NCBI RefSeq assembly: GCF_009709555.1
Contig: NZ_WJBG01000190.1
Coordinates: 1-37,329 of the forward strand
Direction: 5' to 3'
Length of the DNA stretch: 37,329 nt
Source: Streptomyces blattellae
GTDB lineage: Bacteria > Actinomycetota > Actinomycetes > Streptomycetales > Streptomycetaceae
Of this stretch, positions 1 to 8,340 are shown one piece after another. The notes beneath the pieces were generated by a model. That model worked only from the letters and a program-made list of their open reading frames with translations. It ran no database searches and had not been told where the DNA came from. Within the stretch, counting starts at the first letter, position 1. Every line of letters begins with the position of its first letter. Made by a program: the position numbers and the translations under genes.

Positions 1-2
1 TG

Positions 3-956
3 CTCGCCGAGCAGATCGTCAAGATCGTCGAGGACTTCCCTGCGTACCTCGACTCCGTCATCAACTGGGTCAACGCCCGCTTCAACACCGATCTGGAGCG
101 GGTGGAGGTCCAGGAGGACCTGCTCAACTCCGACTGGCTGCGCGACTACGTCCAGAACGGCGCCACCGGCGTCCTCGACGTGTCCGCCCAGGTCCTCGGC
201 GGGCTCTTCCAGCTGCTGACGATCACCCTGTTCGCGTTCTACTTCGCCGCGGACGGCCCCCGACTGCGCCGCGCGCTCTGCTCCGTACTGCCGGCCGCCC
301 GGCAGGCCGAGGTACTGCGCGCATGGGAGATCGCCGTCAACAAGACCGGCGGCTACATCTACTCACGCGGCCTGATGGCGCTCGCCTCCGGCCTGGCGCA
401 CTACGTGCTTCTGCAAGGGCTGGGTGTTCCCTACGCGCCCGTGCTCGCCGTCTGGGTGGGCCTGGTCTCGCAGTTCATCCCCACCGTCGGCACCTACCTC
501 GCGGGCGCCCTGCCGATGCTGATCGCCTTCACCGTCGATCCCTTGTACGCGCTGTGGGTGCTGATCTTCGTCGTGATCTACCAGCAGTTCGAGAACTATG
601 TGCTGCAGCCCAAGCTGACCGCCAGGACCGTCGACATCCACCCCGCGGTCGCCTTCGGCTCCGTCATCGCGGGCACCGCCCTCCTCGGCGCCGTCGGCGC
701 GCTCATCGCCATCCCGGCGGTCGCCACACTCCAGGCGTTCCTCGGGGCCTACGTGAAGCGCTACGCCGTCACGGACGACCCCCGCGTCCACGGCCACCGC
801 CCCAGACCCTCCCGCCCCGACCTCATCACGCGCGTCAGCCGGTTGAGGAGACAGAAGTCCAAAGACACAGAGGACTCCTCCCCACCGCACGACGCCAAGG
901 ACGAAGCACCTCCCAGCCCATCCGCTTCCGGCGGCCACGCGGTCGAGTCTCCGTAA
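3..956 (+). CDS. AI-2E family transporter, C-terminal part (5' truncated by window edge)
   Basis: This is a polytopic inner-membrane protein of the AI-2E/PerM permease family, whose members export or exchange small solutes; the substrate here is unknown. The frame is open from the first bases of the window, so the start lies upstream. Several hydrophobic segments are visible: around the LLTITLFAFYFAAD stretch, the LAVWVGLVSQFIPTVG stretch, the ALWVLIFVVIYQQFENY stretch and the last helix before AFLGAYVKRY. The sequence FIPTVGTYLAG followed by QQFENYVLQPKL is typical of the conserved core of the family. The tail after the last helix is Arg/Ser/Pro-rich and probably cytoplasmic. The stop is TAA at 954-956. 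Assignment to the family is firm. The transported compound is not inferable. Confidence 0.9.
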   Translation, partial: LAEQIVKIVEDFPAYLDSVINWVNARFNTDLERVEVQEDLLNSDWLRDYVQNGATGVLDVSAQVLGGLFQLLTITLFAFYFAADGPRLRRALCSVLPAARQAEVLRAWEIAVNKTGGYIYSRGLMALASGLAHYVLLQGLGVPYAPVLAVWVGLVSQFIPTVGTYLAGALPMLIAFTVDPLYALWVLIFVVIYQQFENYVLQPKLTARTVDIHPAVAFGSVIAGTALLGAVGALIAIPAVATLQAFLGAYVKRYAVTDDPRVHGHRPRPSRPDLITRVSRLRRQKSKDTEDSSPPHDAKDEAPPSPSASGGHAVESP

Positions 957-1024
957 GGTTGTGCAGGTCAGGCGGCCACTGGCGGGAGAGCGTGCGACGC
1001 GGTCCTTGACCTGTCCGCTGTGGT

Positions 1025-2056
1025 TTGCACTCACCCCAACGGATAGGCTTGCGATGCCACCACCATCCACCACACCCACAGTCAGGGCCGGTCAACGTTG
1101 CCAAGCACTTACGACGCGGGAAAGCTGCGCTTGATCAACTCATCGAGTGGGCCGATTCGAATGCAGCCAATGACAGCCGTAACGAGGCGACCACTCGGCT
1201 TCATCTAATCGACACCCTACTGATGGACATTCTTCACTGGCCAAAAGCAGGCATCAAGGCGGAAGTACAGGCTGGCACAGACCGGGAGGAAGAGCCCGAC
1301 GCTTCTCCCATCGAAGGAAAGAAGGGGCTGAATAAAGGCCTGACTCAGGGCATGCTCGCGGCCGCTGCATCTCGACGCCCGATTGTACTTCTTGGAGATG
1401 TTGGAGTAGGTAAGACAACATTCATCCAGCGGCTCGTCCACGTGGAGGCTGAAGACCTTTTCGATAAGGCGCTCAGCCTCTATATCGATTTCGGGGCTTC
1501 CCCAACGCTTACACAGATCGATTCCCACGTGATCGAAGAGTCTATTCGCCAACTACGCGAAGATTACGATACCGATATCGAAGATGCCTCCTTTGTAGAG
1601 GCGGTACACCATGGCGCTCTAAACCGGTTCGAACGCGGCGTTGCGGGGCGCCTCAAAGAAATTGATCCTCTCGCCTACGAGAAAGAAAGGATCAACTTCC
1701 TGCGCCGCGCGGTTGAGGATCGCGCAGGCCATCCGAGAGCGAGCCTGGAGCATCTGCGTTCGAGCCGGCGCAGGCAACTTGTGATCTTCCTTGACAACAT
1801 CGACCAGCGGAGCAGCGAAGACCAGGAGCAAGTCTTTCTCATCGCCAACGAAATTGCTCAGACATGGCTGGCCACAGTGTTTGTGACGCTCCGTCCTGAG
1901 ACTTTTTATCGATCAAGTCGACGTGGCACGCTCTCCGGATATCAAGCGCGAGTATTCACGATCGCACCGCCGCGAGCCGACGTAATACCGCAGCGCCGAG
2001 TGGATTTCGCACTTGGGCAACTGCTTCAGCTCAGCGGCCGTTCGCAGGAGCCCTAG
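1025..2056 (+). CDS. P-loop NTPase with HsdR-N-like start, apparently a deleted and truncated remnant
   Basis: The ORF encodes a nucleotide-binding protein with a clear Walker A (GDVGVGKTT, near 1397-1423) and a Walker B-like VIFLDNID. A motif ending FVTLRPETF follows, as in STAND/KAP-type ATPases. The N-terminal stretch NEATTRLHLIDTLLMDILHW resembles the start of type I restriction HsdR-N nuclease-like domains. From memory of this protein type, several hundred residues normally lie between that start and the P-loop, but only about 45 are present here. At the 3' end the frame runs 26 bp into the oppositely oriented neighbour and stops, without the expected C-terminal half. The proposed TTG start has no convincing ribosome site. 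The DNA is visibly less GC-rich than its neighbours and has a TTA codon (AAG CAC TTA). I read it as a decayed, horizontally acquired gene, possibly from a defence locus. Confidence 0.5.
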   Translation: MHSPQRIGLRCHHHPPHPQSGPVNVAKHLRRGKAALDQLIEWADSNAANDSRNEATTRLHLIDTLLMDILHWPKAGIKAEVQAGTDREEEPDASPIEGKKGLNKGLTQGMLAAAASRRPIVLLGDVGVGKTTFIQRLVHVEAEDLFDKALSLYIDFGASPTLTQIDSHVIEESIRQLREDYDTDIEDASFVEAVHHGALNRFERGVAGRLKEIDPLAYEKERINFLRRAVEDRAGHPRASLEHLRSSRRRQLVIFLDNIDQRSSEDQEQVFLIANEIAQTWLATVFVTLRPETFYRSSRRGTLSGYQARVFTIAPPRADVIPQRRVDFALGQLLQLSGRSQEP

Positions 2057-2777
2057 CAGCGAGTACCGGAATGGAGGCGATCTTCGCCGCGTTCAGGTGT
2101 TCCCACACCAGCCCGGCCGGCCGGTGAGGCGACTCACAGGAGATGACCTCGTCGGGGGTGATGATCAGGTCCATCCCGAAGTCGTGGTCGGTCGCCGGCA
2201 GGTCCTCATCCAGCACCTGGAGGGAGTGGACTGTGGACACGACCACCGTCTGTTCGCTGATCAGACCGGCTTCCATCAGGAACGCGAACTCAAGATCGGA
2301 ATATCCGGCGCCCTTGCCGATGCGTACGCCGGCCCGGTTTACCGCCACACTGCCCACGACCACCATGTCGACCGGCCGGAGGTCGGCCACATCAACCCGC
2401 GGAGCCACCGTCGCCGCGATCTTGCTGGAGGCTGCCTCCTGCGGAGAGACGGGGAGCACCGCGGGATCGAGGAGATAGAAGGGGCGCGGATCGGCGAGCT
2501 TCGGTACCGCCATGAACACCGTCTTCCCCTCGGTAAGCGCGCGAGCTCGCACCGGCAGCTGCGCCTTGTCCGGCACGGCCTTGATGACACGCGCGTCGCG
2601 CCAGGACTTCAGGTCGCCGATCAGCTCCGCCGCGGCGTCGGACCCTTTGAAGTTCGGGATGCGGCCGTGCGCCGTCTCGTTCAGGACGGCCCTCTCCGCG
2701 TCAAGCAGATTCCAGACGCGCTCGCGTACTCGTTGCTTGGCTTCGTCCACATGTGTGCGCACGTCGGGCTCCTTCAT
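2031..2777 (-). CDS. 5-formyltetrahydrofolate cyclo-ligase family protein
   Basis: Members of this family close 5-formyl-THF to 5,10-methenyl-THF using ATP, returning a storage folate to one-carbon metabolism in the cytoplasm; some relatives only share the fold. The motif GKGAGYSDLEF (residues 154-164) matches the family phosphate/folate loop, usually GxGxGYYDR. The downstream segments TVHSLQVLDEDLPATDHDFG and LIITPDEVI also fit the family. At 248 residues it is longer than the minimal bacterial enzyme (about 190) and closer to the extended MTHFSD-like subgroup. The ATG start at 2777 lies 7 bp after the stop of the XRE/TPR regulator gene, so the two are probably one transcript. Its 3' end overlaps the tail of the convergent P-loop remnant by 26 bp. 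Enzymatic activity is inferred from family only. Confidence 0.85.
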   Translation of the reverse strand: MKEPDVRTHVDEAKQRVRERVWNLLDAERAVLNETAHGRIPNFKGSDAAAELIGDLKSWRDARVIKAVPDKAQLPVRARALTEGKTVFMAVPKLADPRPFYLLDPAVLPVSPQEAASSKIAATVAPRVDVADLRPVDMVVVGSVAVNRAGVRIGKGAGYSDLEFAFLMEAGLISEQTVVVSTVHSLQVLDEDLPATDHDFGMDLIITPDEVISCESPHRPAGLVWEHLNAAKIASIPVLAARAPANGR

Positions 2778-2784
2778 GCCGTGG

Positions 2785-3948
2785 TCACGTCGCTTCCATC
2801 AACGCCATCAGCCGGTCCTGCGCGTCCTGCACCGCAGGTTCGCTGCGCCACGGGCGCATTTCTCGGGCGGCTCGGAAGACGATGTTCATCCCACCGCCTC
2901 CGCGCGTGCCGTGCAGTTCGCTCACAGCGTCGTTGAACGCGACGAGCGCGCCGTCGAGGTTCCCGCCCCGGAGCCGAGCCAGAGTGAGGTTACCGAGGAC
3001 GATCGCGCGGGACTTGCGCCTGTCGTGCAGCTCTGCCGCGGTCTGGGCCAGGAGTTGTTCGGCCTTGCGGTAGTCGCCGAGCGAGAGGTAGCAGGAACCG
3101 GCCAGACGGCCGAAGTGCGTAGGCGAGAAGAGATCGTGGGCAGCGTCCGCACCGTGGGCGTGCCCCAAGTGCCTCTCGGCGCCCGCCAGGGCACGCTCAC
3201 ACTCGCAGTCTTCCCTCAGGTAGGCGTACGCCTCCGCGGCGTGCAGCATGGCGAGGCCCGTGAGCACGTGGCTGGTGAATCGGGCCGTACGGGCTGCCTG
3301 GAGCGCCAGGTCCAGACCCTCCCGGTAGTCACTGGCCCCGTAGAGGGACACGTAGCAGGTCCGTAAGAGGGCGTGCCCCTCAGCGTTCGGATCGCCCAGG
3401 TGACGCGCCACTTCGACGCTCTGCGCGTAGTACGAGCGGGCCGTCGCGTGGTCTCGCCGCTGGGAGGCGTCCCAGACGAGCTGCCCCATGAAGGTCGCCG
3501 CGTCCGCCTGGAGGATGCGCATCTCGCGCTGAACGCGCCCGGACGGAGCTTCTCCGGCGAGGAAGGAAACCTTGCTCGTGTGTTCGCCGACCCGTGCCAG
3601 CAGTGTTGCGGAGGGTACGCGGTCGTAGCACTCACCCAAGGAGTCCATGCTGCCCCGGAGTTCGGCAACCGTCGCCAGATCTACACGGGACGGGTACCGC
3701 AAGGCGTACTCCGTGCGCTCTGTGAAGGACTGCTCGTCGGCGGACGTGACCACGAGGAGTTCGCTCAACTCCTCCGCACCGACCTGGAGAGCTCCCGCCA
3801 GCCGCGGTCGGATCCACGGTTGGGGCGCCACCTTCCCGGACTCCCAGCGCGCGACGGTGGACCGCTCCACGCGTAGTGCCTCAGCGAGGCTTTCCTGCGT
3901 GTGACCCACCGCCCGGCGGCGGCGCACTAAGCCGTGCCAGCAGGCCAC
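2785..3948 (-). CDS. XRE-family helix-turn-helix regulator with TPR-like repeats
   Basis: The N-terminal Xre/Cro helix-turn-helix (about residues 8-62) contains HTQESLAEALRVERSTVARW. After it comes an alpha-helical domain of TPR type with repeated helix pairs, for example ATFMGQLVWDASQRRDHATA and AGSCYLSLGDYRKAEQLLAQ. It is expected to be a DNA-binding regulator whose repeats sense a ligand or partner. I chose GTG at 3948 because family members begin a few residues before the RRRR segment. The open frame continues to 4086, but that extension is antisense to a transposase fragment. An alternative start is GTG at 3927. Two TTA codons are in frame (3928-3930 for the longer start, and 3364-3366), suggesting BldA-tRNA dependence. 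It is followed after 7 bp by the cyclo-ligase gene. The target is unknown. Confidence 0.8.
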   Translation of the reverse strand: MACWHGLVRRRRAVGHTQESLAEALRVERSTVARWESGKVAPQPWIRPRLAGALQVGAEELSELLVVTSADEQSFTERTEYALRYPSRVDLATVAELRGSMDSLGECYDRVPSATLLARVGEHTSKVSFLAGEAPSGRVQREMRILQADAATFMGQLVWDASQRRDHATARSYYAQSVEVARHLGDPNAEGHALLRTCYVSLYGASDYREGLDLALQAARTARFTSHVLTGLAMLHAAEAYAYLREDCECERALAGAERHLGHAHGADAAHDLFSPTHFGRLAGSCYLSLGDYRKAEQLLAQTAAELHDRRKSRAIVLGNLTLARLRGGNLDGALVAFNDAVSELHGTRGGGGMNIVFRAAREMRPWRSEPAVQDAQDRLMALMEAT

Positions 3949-4114
3949 CCTGGCCACCCTGCTCGGCGTCTCCACGGCGAGGATCGGCAGGGCCGTCCGC
4001 GAAACCACCCCCGACCTCGACGCACTCGGCCACACCATCACCGCCGGAGCGATCAAGGTGACCTCCCACGACCAGCTCGCAGCCATCGCGGGACAGCGTC
4101 CGCCTACGCCCTGA
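3929..4114 (+). pseudogene. Transposase N-terminal fragment (helix-turn-helix part)
   Basis: One frame reads QQATLATLLGVSTARIG, then AVRETTPDLDALGHTIT, then a TGA stop at 4112-4114. This resembles the N-terminal helix-turn-helix segment of a DDE transposase type common in Streptomyces, in which the phrase about a gene-specific HTH is followed by GHTI. No start codon, catalytic domain or terminal inverted repeats are visible, so it is a relic. It overlaps the 5' end of the divergent XRE/TPR regulator. The exact IS family is uncertain. Confidence 0.45.
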
Positions 4115-4266
4115 ACACCCCAGCGAAACCACAGAGTTATTGATCGCCAGCTCCCAGGCCCTTGCCGCCTGAGAGTCGGAGGTCCTGCGAGTGCTCGCCG
4201 AGGACCGTCCGTACCGCGCGGACAAGTTCGTCGGGCTCGCTGGTCTGTGGACGCCGGATGAGAGTG

Positions 4267-4671
4267 CTACTCCTGGCTCGGGACATTGAAGTTGATCCCG
4301 GAGAAGTCGCGTCCCTGTACGACCGGGCCCCTCTGACTGCCGCCACTGATGACGTTGGTGGTGTCCCCGTCTCCGGTGCGAAGCAGCTGCGCCTGCTGCT
4401 GCCACTGCGTCAAGTCCGCTCGGAACGAGGGGTCTTGCTCTGCGCGACGGCTCAGAGCCTCGCTGAGTGCCCGTGCTCGCTCCGCATCATGGGGAGTCTC
4501 GGACAAGGAGGCCAGTTCGGCTTCGCCGGTCACCAGCACCGGCGATCCGGCAGCTTCATCTGCCGGATTCCCGCGCACCAACCGGCGCAGGGAATCCCAG
4601 AGTTGCCGACCCATCTCACCGCCCGCCCCACTCGCCGCCGCCACGAGAACGCTCGCCGAGATCGGATCCAC
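4267..4671 (-). CDS. Small Bell/HeLo-like protein ending in a RHIM/BASS-like amyloid motif
   Basis: This 134-residue protein starts with MDPISASVLVAAASGAGGEM, a small-residue amphipathic or hydrophobic N-terminus like that of HeLo- or Bell-type membrane-active effectors. A helical stretch follows (RALSEALSRRAEQDPSFRAD). A C-terminal motif at residues 106-128 includes NVISGG and GPVVQGRDFSGINF. The same motif sits at residues 105-129 of the NB-ARC protein at 8341-10806, with G115, P116, V118, Q119, R121 and D122 at identical residue numbers. Actinobacterial amyloid signalling motifs (BASS3/RHIM-like, from memory) have this G-x-V-Q-x-x-x-I-x-G look. The GTG start at 4671 has AGGGGG about 7 nt upstream. 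Inferred role: a prion-like, NLR-triggered cell-death effector. Alternatively, it is a stand-alone sensor or adaptor. Confidence 0.7.
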   Translation of the reverse strand: MDPISASVLVAAASGAGGEMGRQLWDSLRRLVRGNPADEAAGSPVLVTGEAELASLSETPHDAERARALSEALSRRAEQDPSFRADLTQWQQQAQLLRTGDGDTTNVISGGSQRGPVVQGRDFSGINFNVPSQE

Positions 4672-5087
4672 GCCTGTACCCCCTGTCGCTCAGCGGAGTC
4701 GAACGGATCGGAACGCCATCGTCTCAGAAGCGCCTGCTCAGCGGAGCGACCGTGGTCGGCCATATCGGGGCCGGTGTCCGGTACCGAGCCACGGGTGGGC
4801 AGCGGGACCGGACACCCGGCCTTTCAGATGCTTGAGTAGGACGAGACCAAGCCGCTGAGGGTCCCATATGCAATGCACGTGAAAATAACTGCAGCGGCCA
4901 GGCATTCCGTGAAGCGCTTGCGCATTTCGTTCTTTCGGTTGGCGGTGGACAAGTTCCGGTGCGTGGGCAGACGGAGTTCCAGCCTGGACTGACGACCTCA
5001 GCACCCCCACGCGGCAGAACCATACAGCGCACCCGGTCAGGCGTATGCATCAACGGCAGAAACGTTGAACTCAGTGCCGCCCCCGCC
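4672..5087. other. 416-bp gap with at most one tiny membrane ORF
   Basis: Between the small motif protein and the end of the AfsR-like gene I see no full-size gene. The longer open frames here have shadow-like composition. The only coding-like item is the 33-residue ORF at 4824-4925, listed separately. No strong stem-loop was found by eye. Confidence 0.5.
4824..4925 (-). CDS. Possible 33-residue single-pass membrane peptide
   Basis: A short frame starts with ATG at 4925 (MRKRF) and continues with a hydrophobic run, CLAAAVIFTCIAYGTLSGLV, before a TGA. Positively charged residues before the hydrophobic segment would orient it N-terminus inside. The ribosome site is weak (GAACGAA), and an upstream in-frame TTG could add 9 residues. 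It lies downstream of the AfsR-like gene and upstream of the motif protein, all on the same strand. No family is recognised. It may be a chance ORF. Confidence 0.25.
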   Translation of the reverse strand: MRKRFTECLAAAVIFTCIAYGTLSGLVSSYSSI

Positions 5088-8000
5088 TCAATTGAACTGG
5101 GCGGTAGCTTCTCCTCGCAGTGCGGCGAGCAGCCTCGCGGCACGGGCCTCTTCCGCGGCGGCCCCTATCCGTTTGCTCACGGCCAGACCCTCCTCCCCAT
5201 AGGCCACGGCTTGAGCCGTGCGCCCCGCATCCCGCTCAGCGAGGGCCAGGTCGTACAACACGTCGGCCTCTTCACCCGCTGCATGAATGGCACGTGCCAC
5301 CTCAAGCGCGGCGACATGCTGCCGAAGGGCCTCCTCCGTGCGGCCGACCGCACGGTACGCCCTGCCTGTTCTCGTGAGCGCGATGGCTTCCGCCCGCCGG
5401 TCTCCGACGTCCCGCAGCACGGGCAGCACCATGGCGTACAAAGCGAGGGCTTCATCGGTTCTGCCGAGCGCATCCAGGACGGACGCCACATTCATTTGGA
5501 GCGTGGCCTTGTCTCTGGGATTCCCCATCCGCTCCGCCACGAGCATCGCTTTCCGGTAAGTGGCTTCAGCAGCCTTCAGATGCCCCATCTTCTTGTGGAC
5601 TTCCGCCGTGTTGTTCAATGCACTGTACCTTCCCCGCTCGTCCCCTATTTCCGTGAAACCGGCAAGGGCCGAGGAGAAACACGCCAATGCTTCGCCGCTC
5701 TCCGCCAAGTGAAGGTGGATTATACCGAGTAAGTTTCTGCAGCGAGCGATTCGACGCAGATCATTGGTTTGCAAGAGAAAATCGAGAGAATCCCTCTGAA
5801 GTGATCGGGCCAGCACGTACTGACCCGTCTGCCACAGGGAAATCGAGAGCTGGTGAATGCACTCGCTCTCCAGTTCCCGGTCCCGCAGAGACCGCGCGAC
5901 GTCGAGTGCCTCGCGCGCCGCCGAGATCGCCTCGTCGTAGCGGGAGCCGTGGGCGTACACCGCGCAGAGGTCGAGCAGCGCTCGCGCCGTCGCCCCGCTG
6001 TCACCTGCGGCTCTCCAGTGAGAGGCAGCACGCCGCAGCAACGGCTCGGCTGCGGCAAGGTGGCCCTCCATGTCCAGGAATCCCGCCAACACATGGACGG
6101 CGACGGCAAGTTGATGCTCCGTTCCATGGTTTACAAACCAGTCCATGGCGTCCAGAAGATTGGCCGACTCGGTGATCAGCCACTGTTCCGCCGACTGCGC
6201 GTCAACGATTTCCGGACACGACGAGAGGGCCAGGTCGCCGAGATCGGGATCCGTGCGCGAGCGGAAGGGATAGGCCAGCCGGTCCGCCCGGTCCGCAGCA
6301 TGAACGTAATAGTGCGCCAGGTTTTGTGCGGCCCGTCGAACATCACCCTCGGAATCTCCGTCCCCGGCCTCGACCAGCGATCGCGCGTAGTCGCGAAGAA
6401 GATCATGCATGGTGAAACGGTGCGGAACAGGCTCGGACACCAGGTAATGGATCAGAAGTTCCTCAAGTACACGTTCGACCGTTCCCTCGGAGAATCCTGT
6501 GAGCGCAGCGATCGCGCCAGGCCCGAACTCCACTCCCCGGTGCAAGCCTATGCGGCGGAAGACCAACTGCTGCTCGGCATTCAGCGCGTGGTACGAGACC
6601 GCGAAGACACGGGTCAACGCCCTTTCCAGGTCGTGCAGTTGGGCAAGGCGGCCGCCACTGCCGCGCAGTTGGCGCAAGAGGTCGGACGAAGTCCACGACG
6701 TACGGGCGAGCAACCGGCTCGCGGCGATCTCGATGGCCAGCGGGAGGTGCCCGCACATCCGGACGATCTCCGCCACGTCCGACGAATCTGTCTCACGCCC
6801 CCTCCCCAGCCGCTGCGAGAAGAGCGCGGTCGCGTCCTTCGGCGGCAGCACATCGAGGGAGACCGGCCGGACCCCGGGCAGTCCGGGCAGCCGCCGGCGG
6901 CTGGTCACGACGACTGCGGTCGGGGAGGCGCCCGGGAGCAGCGGACCGATCTGCGCGGAGGACGTCGCGTCGTCCAGGATCACCAGCATGCGACGGTCAC
7001 GCGCTGCCGAGCGCCACAGTGCGACCAACTCGTCGAGTTCGTACGGCAGTTGCTTGGTGGCCATGCCGAGCAGCCGCAGCAGTTCGGTGAGTGCCCGGGC
7101 CGGGGTTGGTGGAGTCCGGTCGGTGGAGCACCCGCCCAGAGGAAGGAAGAGGATCCCGTCCGGGAAGCGGTCGCGCAGCCGATGCGCCAGATGGACGGCC
7201 AGCGCAGTCTTCCCGACACCCCCCATTCCGTGGATCGCCTCGACGGTGACGACGTCCGAGGCTCCCTGCCCCTCACAGAGCGCCGCGGTGAGTCGCCGCA
7301 GTTCCTCGCGCCGTCCGGCCCACGGAACATCCCGCGGTAGATTGTCCGGAACCTGACGCGTCGGCCTTACCGGCGCCTTCTTCTCGGCTGCGGCGCGGGG
7401 GAGCAGGTCCGCCGCTGGGGTCCCCGCCAGGATTCCCTGGTGCACCCGGTGCAGCCCGCGGCCGGCGTCGAGACCGATGTCACGGACGACGCGCTGCCGC
7501 GTCCGCTGGAGCAGTCTGGTCGCCTCGGCCGTCCGGTTGCTGCCGTAGAGGGCCACGGCCAGTCGTTCGGCCAGGGCCTCGTCGACAGGGTGGGTCTCGG
7601 CCAAGGGCAGGAGCACGGGGACGGCGTCGGTGAACCTGCCTCCGTCGAGGAGGATCTCGGCTCTGGTCATCGCGGCCACGAGACCGGTCTCGCCGACGGC
7701 GGCGCGCAGATGCTCCGCCCAGGATCCGGTGATCCCGGCCAGCGGTTCACCGTGCCAGAGACGGGCCGCCTGATCCAGCAGGCGCAGGGCGGCTTCCTCG
7801 TCCCCGCTGTCCCTGAGGGAACGGGCTCGCTCGACGCAGCTCGTGTAACAGCGCAGGTCAACCCGGTCCGGGTCGACTTCCAGGGAGTACGAGTTGGTGC
7901 GGCTGACGACCGCGGGTGCCTCGCCCCCGGCGATCCGCAGGGAACTTCGGATCCGCGAGATGTGGGTGTGGAGCGCTTCCCTGGCCTTGCCGGGCGGATG

Positions 8001-8162
8001 CTCGTCCCAGATGCGGTGGATCAGAGTGTCCACGCTCACCGTACGGCCCGCGTCCCAGGCGAGTGCGGCGAGCGTGACCCTCGTCTTCGTCGATCCGAGA
8101 TCACTACGGCGGCCCGCGGCCCGAATCTCCACTGATCCCGAAAGCCTGATCTCGAACTCCAC
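5088..8162 (-). CDS. AfsR/SARP-family regulator: OmpR-type DNA-binding, BTAD, NB-ARC, TPR
   Basis: This large transcriptional activator of AfsR architecture has 1024 residues from GTG 8162, which has GGGAGG six bases upstream. The open frame continues to 8720, but that extension overlaps the divergent gene and reads as non-coding. Domains in order are: winged helix (about 5-95, with ALHTHISRIRSSLRIAG), bacterial transcriptional activation domain (about 100-250), NB-ARC ATPase with Walker A GMGGVGKTAL (about 310) and Walker B RMLVILDDA (about 390), and TPR repeats from about 650 to the end. AfsR in S. coelicolor is phosphorylated by Ser/Thr kinases and activates a small regulator gene; no afsS-like gene is seen here. 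An in-frame TTA codon at 5730-5732 suggests BldA dependence. It is divergent from the NB-ARC gene at 8341. No biosynthetic cluster is in view, so targets are unknown. Confidence 0.9.
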   Translation of the reverse strand: MEFEIRLSGSVEIRAAGRRSDLGSTKTRVTLAALAWDAGRTVSVDTLIHRIWDEHPPGKAREALHTHISRIRSSLRIAGGEAPAVVSRTNSYSLEVDPDRVDLRCYTSCVERARSLRDSGDEEAALRLLDQAARLWHGEPLAGITGSWAEHLRAAVGETGLVAAMTRAEILLDGGRFTDAVPVLLPLAETHPVDEALAERLAVALYGSNRTAEATRLLQRTRQRVVRDIGLDAGRGLHRVHQGILAGTPAADLLPRAAAEKKAPVRPTRQVPDNLPRDVPWAGRREELRRLTAALCEGQGASDVVTVEAIHGMGGVGKTALAVHLAHRLRDRFPDGILFLPLGGCSTDRTPPTPARALTELLRLLGMATKQLPYELDELVALWRSAARDRRMLVILDDATSSAQIGPLLPGASPTAVVVTSRRRLPGLPGVRPVSLDVLPPKDATALFSQRLGRGRETDSSDVAEIVRMCGHLPLAIEIAASRLLARTSWTSSDLLRQLRGSGGRLAQLHDLERALTRVFAVSYHALNAEQQLVFRRIGLHRGVEFGPGAIAALTGFSEGTVERVLEELLIHYLVSEPVPHRFTMHDLLRDYARSLVEAGDGDSEGDVRRAAQNLAHYYVHAADRADRLAYPFRSRTDPDLGDLALSSCPEIVDAQSAEQWLITESANLLDAMDWFVNHGTEHQLAVAVHVLAGFLDMEGHLAAAEPLLRRAASHWRAAGDSGATARALLDLCAVYAHGSRYDEAISAAREALDVARSLRDRELESECIHQLSISLWQTGQYVLARSLQRDSLDFLLQTNDLRRIARCRNLLGIIHLHLAESGEALACFSSALAGFTEIGDERGRYSALNNTAEVHKKMGHLKAAEATYRKAMLVAERMGNPRDKATLQMNVASVLDALGRTDEALALYAMVLPVLRDVGDRRAEAIALTRTGRAYRAVGRTEEALRQHVAALEVARAIHAAGEEADVLYDLALAERDAGRTAQAVAYGEEGLAVSKRIGAAAEEARAARLLAALRGEATAQFN

Positions 8163-8247
8163 CAGCGTCCTCCCGCCGGTAGGGCCTGTGATTGCCGAGC
8201 ATTCGAGAATGTCATGAACCTGGCGTCGACGACCACAAGAGGAAACT

Positions 8248-8274
8248 ATGAGTTCAAAATTGACCGATAAATAG
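8248..8274 (+). other. Possible 8-codon leader ORF in the divergent promoter region
   Basis: In the AT-richer gap between the AfsR-like gene and the NB-ARC gene, ATG at 8248 follows AAGAGGAAACT and is closed after 8 codons (MSSKLTDK) by TAG. The ribosome site is better than many real ones in the window. It could be a leader peptide ahead of the gene starting at 8341, or chance. Confidence 0.2.
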
Positions 8275-8340
8275 CAGTATTGGTTCGCCCCTTGTTCGGA
8301 GCGGGGAGTGACTCCCGGAGACCCGAAAGGAGTTGCGTAC

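Noticed and set aside
4137..4346. Minus-strand frame reading PQTSEPDELVRAVRTVLGEH after the small motif protein
   Set aside because: It looks mildly coding-like but overlaps the motif protein in another frame and has no start signal. It may be a degraded remnant; evidence is too weak to list.
5853..7340. 495-codon open frame antisense to the AfsR-like gene
   Set aside because: Composition is Arg/Gln/Val-rich with no domain. It is the shadow frame usual in high-GC coding DNA; the opposite strand encodes clear NB-ARC motifs.
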